NCBI GenBank assembly: GCA_045652745.1
Contig: JAZRUW010000012.1
Location: forward strand, 66,327 to 130,326
Direction: 5' to 3'
Origin: RGIG2041 sp045652745
Lineage (GTDB): Bacteria > Bacillota > Clostridia > UBA1381 > UMGS1253
Length of the DNA stretch: 64,000 nucleotides
Shown: positions 60,699-64,000 of the stretch, piece after piece
Position numbering within the stretch: the stretch's first letter is position 1
Layout of the letters: each line of letters begins with the position of its first letter
The notes under the pieces: model-generated
The model's input: only the letters and a program-made list of their open reading frames with translations
The model's database searches: none
What the model was told of the DNA's origin: nothing
Translations under genes and position numbers: made by a program

Positions 60699-62150
60699 AT
60701 GAAGAAAAGACTTTTGTGTTTGCTTTTGGTTTTGCTGGCAGTTGTATGCTTGCACACGTCTGCGTTTGCAGACGAGGTGGAATATATTGACCAGATTTTA
60801 CCACCGCTTGGCGGCGGTTATATGGATGAGGAAGGTAACTTTATCTTGGACGCGCCGGCAGAAGAAATACTGCTTACGGCAGACTTTGTCGGTAAGAAGG
60901 ATGCGGTAGTATCTTGGTGTGTTTTAGACGGGAAGGATGTCGTTGCCATCCGAAGACATGAGAATTCTGTGAATGAGGGCGTTTTAACGGCGCTTTCAAA
61001 CGGCACAGCTTCGATAATGGCCTATTTGGAAGACAACAGCCAGTCCGTCATTGTAGGCAAAGTCATTGTCAGCGAACAGCCGGAAACACAAACAAATTCT
61101 GTGGTGACGGTTACAACAAAAGTAAAAGGCGCAGGTTATATTCATAATCGTGTGGATGCGCAAACTACAGAGAATTGGTATATAGGAAAAACGCTTCGAG
61201 TTCCTCTTGGAACCGAATTGGATTTGATTGCACAAGAAACGAAAAATCCGTTTAAGTATTGGATTGTACGAGATGCATACAATAAAGAAACAATTGTTTC
61301 CAAAGAAAAAAATTACAAACTTAAGGTTGGGACAGATGTGACCTTAGAGGCCGTATTTGACCAAACAGATGACGGTAGTTTTTTCGGTACGAATGTTACC
61401 TTTTTATACAACAATCTGGTTGCAAGCAATCAATACATTTTAGGCAAGGCATTGCAATTGGAAAAAATTCAACCCCCGTATCAGAGAAATAAGGTTTTTG
61501 AAAAGTGGGTTTCCAAACAGGCGGATGCAGATGCGGTTTGGGAGGATAAAGCACTTGCTGCATCTGAATTGACACAAGCTACTGTTTTTGAAGCGAGCTA
61601 TACAGACAAAGAGGTGCAGGCAGAGATTTTGGTTGTCGGCGGCAGCGGCAGCGGTACTTACGCATATGGCGAGGCCGTTGTAGCGCAGGTGACGGATGCA
61701 CCGCAGGACGGAAAACAGTTTTTGTTCTGGTCGAAAGACGGCGCGCCGGTAAGTTATGATACAACCTATGCTTTTTCTGCAATGCAGGATTGCACCGTGA
61801 CCGCGGTGTTTGGCGCGGCGGTGGAAACGGATGGTATCAATATGGTGATGCAAACGCCCGTGGAGGACGGCGATGTAATTGCATTTACGTTTGAACGTTA
61901 TGTGCCGGAAGGCTATGACTTTATATCCAGTGGTTTTATTGTAGGCGAATATGAGAGTTGTATGATAGGGGATGCGGGCAATTATATGGAAGGGGTTTCC
62001 TATCGCAACGGCACGCGCACCCAATTTACAAAGAGTTTGACCAAAAAGTCGGACGTTACAACTTATTACGCACGCGGTTATGTGATTTATAAAGACGGCG
62101 ATGCGGTGAAAACCATCTATACGCCGGCACAGAAGATTGTAATTGAATAA
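60699..62150 (+). CDS. Secreted multi-domain protein, function unknown
   Basis: 483 residues with a signal peptide (1-24, ending AFA). Residues about 45-130 resemble a bacterial Ig-like (BIG2-type) module (LTADFVGKKDAVVSWCVLDG, GVLTALSNGTASIMAYLED). Then InlB/Bacteroidetes-type repeat-like modules (about 145-225, 230-310, 312-380) with F-x-x-W and YAYGEAV.. motifs. The last 100 residues are beta-rich. There is no SLH, LPXTG or other anchor, so it is probably released or held by other proteins. No enzymatic motif seen. Confidence 0.8.
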   Translation: MKKRLLCLLLVLLAVVCLHTSAFADEVEYIDQILPPLGGGYMDEEGNFILDAPAEEILLTADFVGKKDAVVSWCVLDGKDVVAIRRHENSVNEGVLTALSNGTASIMAYLEDNSQSVIVGKVIVSEQPETQTNSVVTVTTKVKGAGYIHNRVDAQTTENWYIGKTLRVPLGTELDLIAQETKNPFKYWIVRDAYNKETIVSKEKNYKLKVGTDVTLEAVFDQTDDGSFFGTNVTFLYNNLVASNQYILGKALQLEKIQPPYQRNKVFEKWVSKQADADAVWEDKALAASELTQATVFEASYTDKEVQAEILVVGGSGSGTYAYGEAVVAQVTDAPQDGKQFLFWSKDGAPVSYDTTYAFSAMQDCTVTAVFGAAVETDGINMVMQTPVEDGDVIAFTFERYVPEGYDFISSGFIVGEYESCMIGDAGNYMEGVSYRNGTRTQFTKSLTKKSDVTTYYARGYVIYKDGDAVKTIYTPAQKIVIE

Positions 62151-62155
62151 GCAAT

Positions 62156-62202
62156 AAAAAATATGCACCTGAAGGACACTCGCCCGAGGGTGCATATTTT
62201 TA
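62156..62202. terminator. Bidirectional terminator between convergent genes
   Basis: AAAATATGCACC/GGTGCATATTTT stem. The loop includes GGACACTCGCCCGAG, similar to the end of the dispersed repeat at 51590. Confidence 0.8.
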
Positions 62203-62745
62203 TTATTTCTTCTCTGTTTTTTTGTCTGGTTTCTTTTCGGGCGCGTCCTTTTCAATGCAATCAATTAAAAATTCGCATGCGATTTTGGAAACGTAGCTGA
62301 TGGCTGCAAACTGCATTGCGGTGTCCGACAAATGCTGGCCGGGACTCTTTTTTAAGTCCTCGCGCATGACCTGCAGCATTACCTCGTACACGTCTTTGAA
62401 TTTATCGTAGCGTGCAGCAATGGTGTTGTCACCGGCATCCATATCGAGCAAGGTTTTTGTATCGTTTACGGATAAAACCTGCTTTAATTTGGAAATAATG
62501 GTTAAGTAAGCCAAATGTTCTTTGGAATACTTTTTCCCGTTGGAGCGCGGCAGAAGTTCTGCTTTGATGTAGTTGTTAATCATGGCAGAGGTGATTTCGT
62601 CATCCTCGCCGCGGTGCGAAATCGGTGTGCGCGCAAGGTAGGAGAGCACCTGGTCTTTATACAAATCTATGTCCGGAAAAGTATCGTAGTCCGGCAAATG
62701 TAAGGTTTCAAAAAAGTCATACAGTTTCTTTTCTTCGGGTAACAT
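62203..62745 (-). CDS. DUF1836-domain protein
   Basis: 180 residues; the ATG at 62745 has GAGG 8 nt upstream. The central domain resembles a MerR-like winged helix: TSAMINNYIKAELLPRSNGK, then KYSKEHLAYLTIISKLKQVL. This is the DUF1836 pattern found in Firmicutes and probably binds DNA. A Lys/Glu-rich tail follows. Convergent with the secreted protein. Target unknown. Confidence 0.85.
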   Translation of the reverse strand: MLPEEKKLYDFFETLHLPDYDTFPDIDLYKDQVLSYLARTPISHRGEDDEITSAMINNYIKAELLPRSNGKKYSKEHLAYLTIISKLKQVLSVNDTKTLLDMDAGDNTIAARYDKFKDVYEVMLQVMREDLKKSPGQHLSDTAMQFAAISYVSKIACEFLIDCIEKDAPEKKPDKKTEKK

Positions 62746-62826
62746 AATATACACCTCGATTTGTTATTTCAACTATAAGATTAGCACAGAATATACAATT
62801 TAGCAATAGTTTTTTTGTATTTTATA

Positions 62827-62855
62827 TTGACATAACGAATATTTTATAATATAAT
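62827..62855 (+). promoter_or_regulatory. Probable degV promoter
   Basis: TTGACA (62827-62832) and TATAAT (62850-62855), 17-bp spacer, 56 bp before the start. Confidence 0.65.
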
Positions 62856-62911
62856 TTTTATAATTAGATTTGTAAATTTAAAAAATCACATATATGCGGA
62901 GGAACAATGCA

Positions 62912-63760
62912 ATGGCAGTAAGACTTTTAATCGATTCAGCATCGGATTTTGACATCAAGGAAGCACAGGCAAATGATTTGCTTTTTGTGCCGCTTTCCAT
63001 CAACTTCGAGGACACCTCGTATGCTGACGGTGTGACCATCGAGAAAAATCAATTCTATGAAATGCTTTTAAACGGCGATATTTATCCGAAGACCGCACAG
63101 CCGGCACCGGATTTGTTTTTAGAGCACTTTAATGCGGCAAAGGAAGCGGGCGATGACCTTGTAGCCATCGTGCTCTCCAGCGGTCTGTCCGGCACACTGC
63201 AAAGCGCGCTGATTGCAAAGGATTTGTGCGAGTATGACGGTATTTATGTTGTGGACAGTTTAAACTGCGTAACAGGACTGCGCATCCTCATTGACGAAGC
63301 AATTAAAATGCGCGATGCTGGCAAGAGCGCGCAGGAGATAGTGGCCATGGTGGATGACCTCAAAAAGCGCATTAAGATTGTGGCAATGGTGGATACGCTT
63401 GAGTATCTCTACAAGGGCGGCCGTTTGACCAAAGCGGCGCAGCTCATCGGTACGATGGCATCGTTAAAGCCGTTTGTCAGCCTCGACGAAAACGGTAAGA
63501 TTTTCGTTTTGGATAAGGTCATCGGCAGAAAGAAAGCGTACAGCCGTTTCTTCAAGATTTTGGAGGAATGCCCATTTGACCCGGACTATCCGATTGATTT
63601 TCTGTATTTCTACGAGCCGGAAAACGGACATAAGCTTGCCGAAGATGTGGCGGCGCTTTATCCGGGCGTGGATGCAAAGCGCGTATATCCGTGCGGTCCG
63701 ACCATCGGCGCGCATGTCGGCAACAATGCTTACGGTTTTTCCTATGTGATGAAAAAGTAA
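62912..63760 (+). CDS. DegV family fatty-acid-binding protein
   Basis: 282 residues; the ATG at 62912 has GGAGG 9 nt upstream (an earlier in-frame ATG at 62894 precedes the site and is rejected). Family features: LIDSASDFD near the start, LSSGLSGTLQSA in the first lobe, MVDTLEYLYKGGRLTKAAQLIG in the second. Members bind single fatty acids; some act as FakB subunits presenting them to the FakA kinase for phospholipid synthesis. No fakA nearby. Confidence 0.92.
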   Translation: MAVRLLIDSASDFDIKEAQANDLLFVPLSINFEDTSYADGVTIEKNQFYEMLLNGDIYPKTAQPAPDLFLEHFNAAKEAGDDLVAIVLSSGLSGTLQSALIAKDLCEYDGIYVVDSLNCVTGLRILIDEAIKMRDAGKSAQEIVAMVDDLKKRIKIVAMVDTLEYLYKGGRLTKAAQLIGTMASLKPFVSLDENGKIFVLDKVIGRKKAYSRFFKILEECPFDPDYPIDFLYFYEPENGHKLAEDVAALYPGVDAKRVYPCGPTIGAHVGNNAYGFSYVMKK

Positions 63761-63780
63761 AATGAACAAAAAAACTGCTG

Positions 63781-64000
63781 CATACAAGGGCGAGTGTTCT
63801 TAAGGATAAAACGCCTTAAAAAGCAATATTTTGGCGAATAGCTGTGTTAAAAATGACCTAAATCCGCGAGGATGTCGGTCATTTTTGCCTTGCTCTTCAT
63901 CCAAGCTATTACCTTTTAAGGTGCCGTTGGCAGTTTTAGTCGAGGAATTTTGTCGGAAAGAGGAACATAAAAAACTGCATTATACTCGCGTATAATGCAG
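63781..64000. repeat. Dispersed multi-hairpin repeat, second copy (cut by window end)
   Basis: Reverse complement of 51673-51890 with only a few mismatches. It includes the AAGGATAAAACGCC end, the TGACC..GGTCA hairpin and the CTGCATTATAC palindrome reaching the right edge. The copy follows the DegV stop directly. Confidence 0.85.

Overview
The window is a 64 kb piece of a low-to-mid GC Gram-positive chromosome, almost certainly a member of the Clostridia. The evidence is the gene content: a clostridial-type glnA, ruvCAB-queA-tgt, SpoIID, stalk (copper-amine-oxidase-N-like) surface domains, SLH anchoring, a DUF421/DUF4363 pair, a GGGtGRT gene pair, and AbrB with a C-terminal zinc-ribbon-like tail. 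Shine-Dalgarno sites are strong (GGAGG) and GTG and TTG starts occur. Genus cannot be resolved from sequence reading alone. No rRNA genes, CRISPR arrays or complete insertion sequences were seen.

Layout. 0-6.3 kb (minus strand): the 5' part of glnA, tRNA-Leu(CAA), an FAD-dependent dehydrogenase, and argG-argH-pseudouridine synthase behind a promoter with ArgR-like boxes. 6.3-14.6 kb (plus): Holliday-junction genes ruvC-ruvA-ruvB, a cell-wall amidase, a SpoIID-like protein, the queuosine genes queA and tgt, then HPr. 14.6-26.6 kb: an AT-rich accessory region starting at tRNA-Pro(CGG). It holds a small conserved protein, a tocopherol-cyclase-like protein, a thioredoxin-domain protein, a 1,579-residue beta-helix/SLH surface protein, a TetR regulator and a tyrosine recombinase. 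It also holds two sets of repeats that look like recombination or regulatory sites. 26.6-28.4 kb: an IscU-like protein with the uncharacterised GGGtGRT protein. 28.4-33.6 kb: two paralogous M23 peptidase/stalk proteins around an XRE repressor gene, whose probable 19-bp operator lies inside the neighbouring promoter.

33.6-49.9 kb is mostly housekeeping: valS, DUF421/DUF4363, cysteine desulfurase with IscU scaffold, an NSS transporter, a sugar-importer ATPase, an EF-G paralogue with a degenerate G4 motif, secDF, glyS, AbrB and YebC. 49.9-64 kb holds tRNA-Pro(GGG), tRNA-Arg(CCU) with a partial duplicate, a DUF3048 lipoprotein, L-fucose isomerase with a divergent AraC regulator, a type II topoisomerase pair, prfB without a programmed frameshift, a secreted repeat protein, DUF1836 and DegV. 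A structured dispersed repeat of about 300 bp appears at 51.6 kb and again, inverted, at the right edge.

The best candidates for undescribed biology are five. (1) The tyrosine recombinase next to twin near-identical sites with offset centres, together with an 18-bp inverted repeat upstream of the giant surface-protein gene, could form a phase-variation module. (2) The IscU-like/GGGtGRT pair is a likely metal or Fe-S system separate from the nifS-nifU pair. (3) The XRE-controlled M23/stalk wall cluster carries novel Cys/His repeats. (4) The dispersed multi-hairpin element is undescribed as far as can be told here. (5) Decayed tRNA copies lie beside intact tRNA genes.
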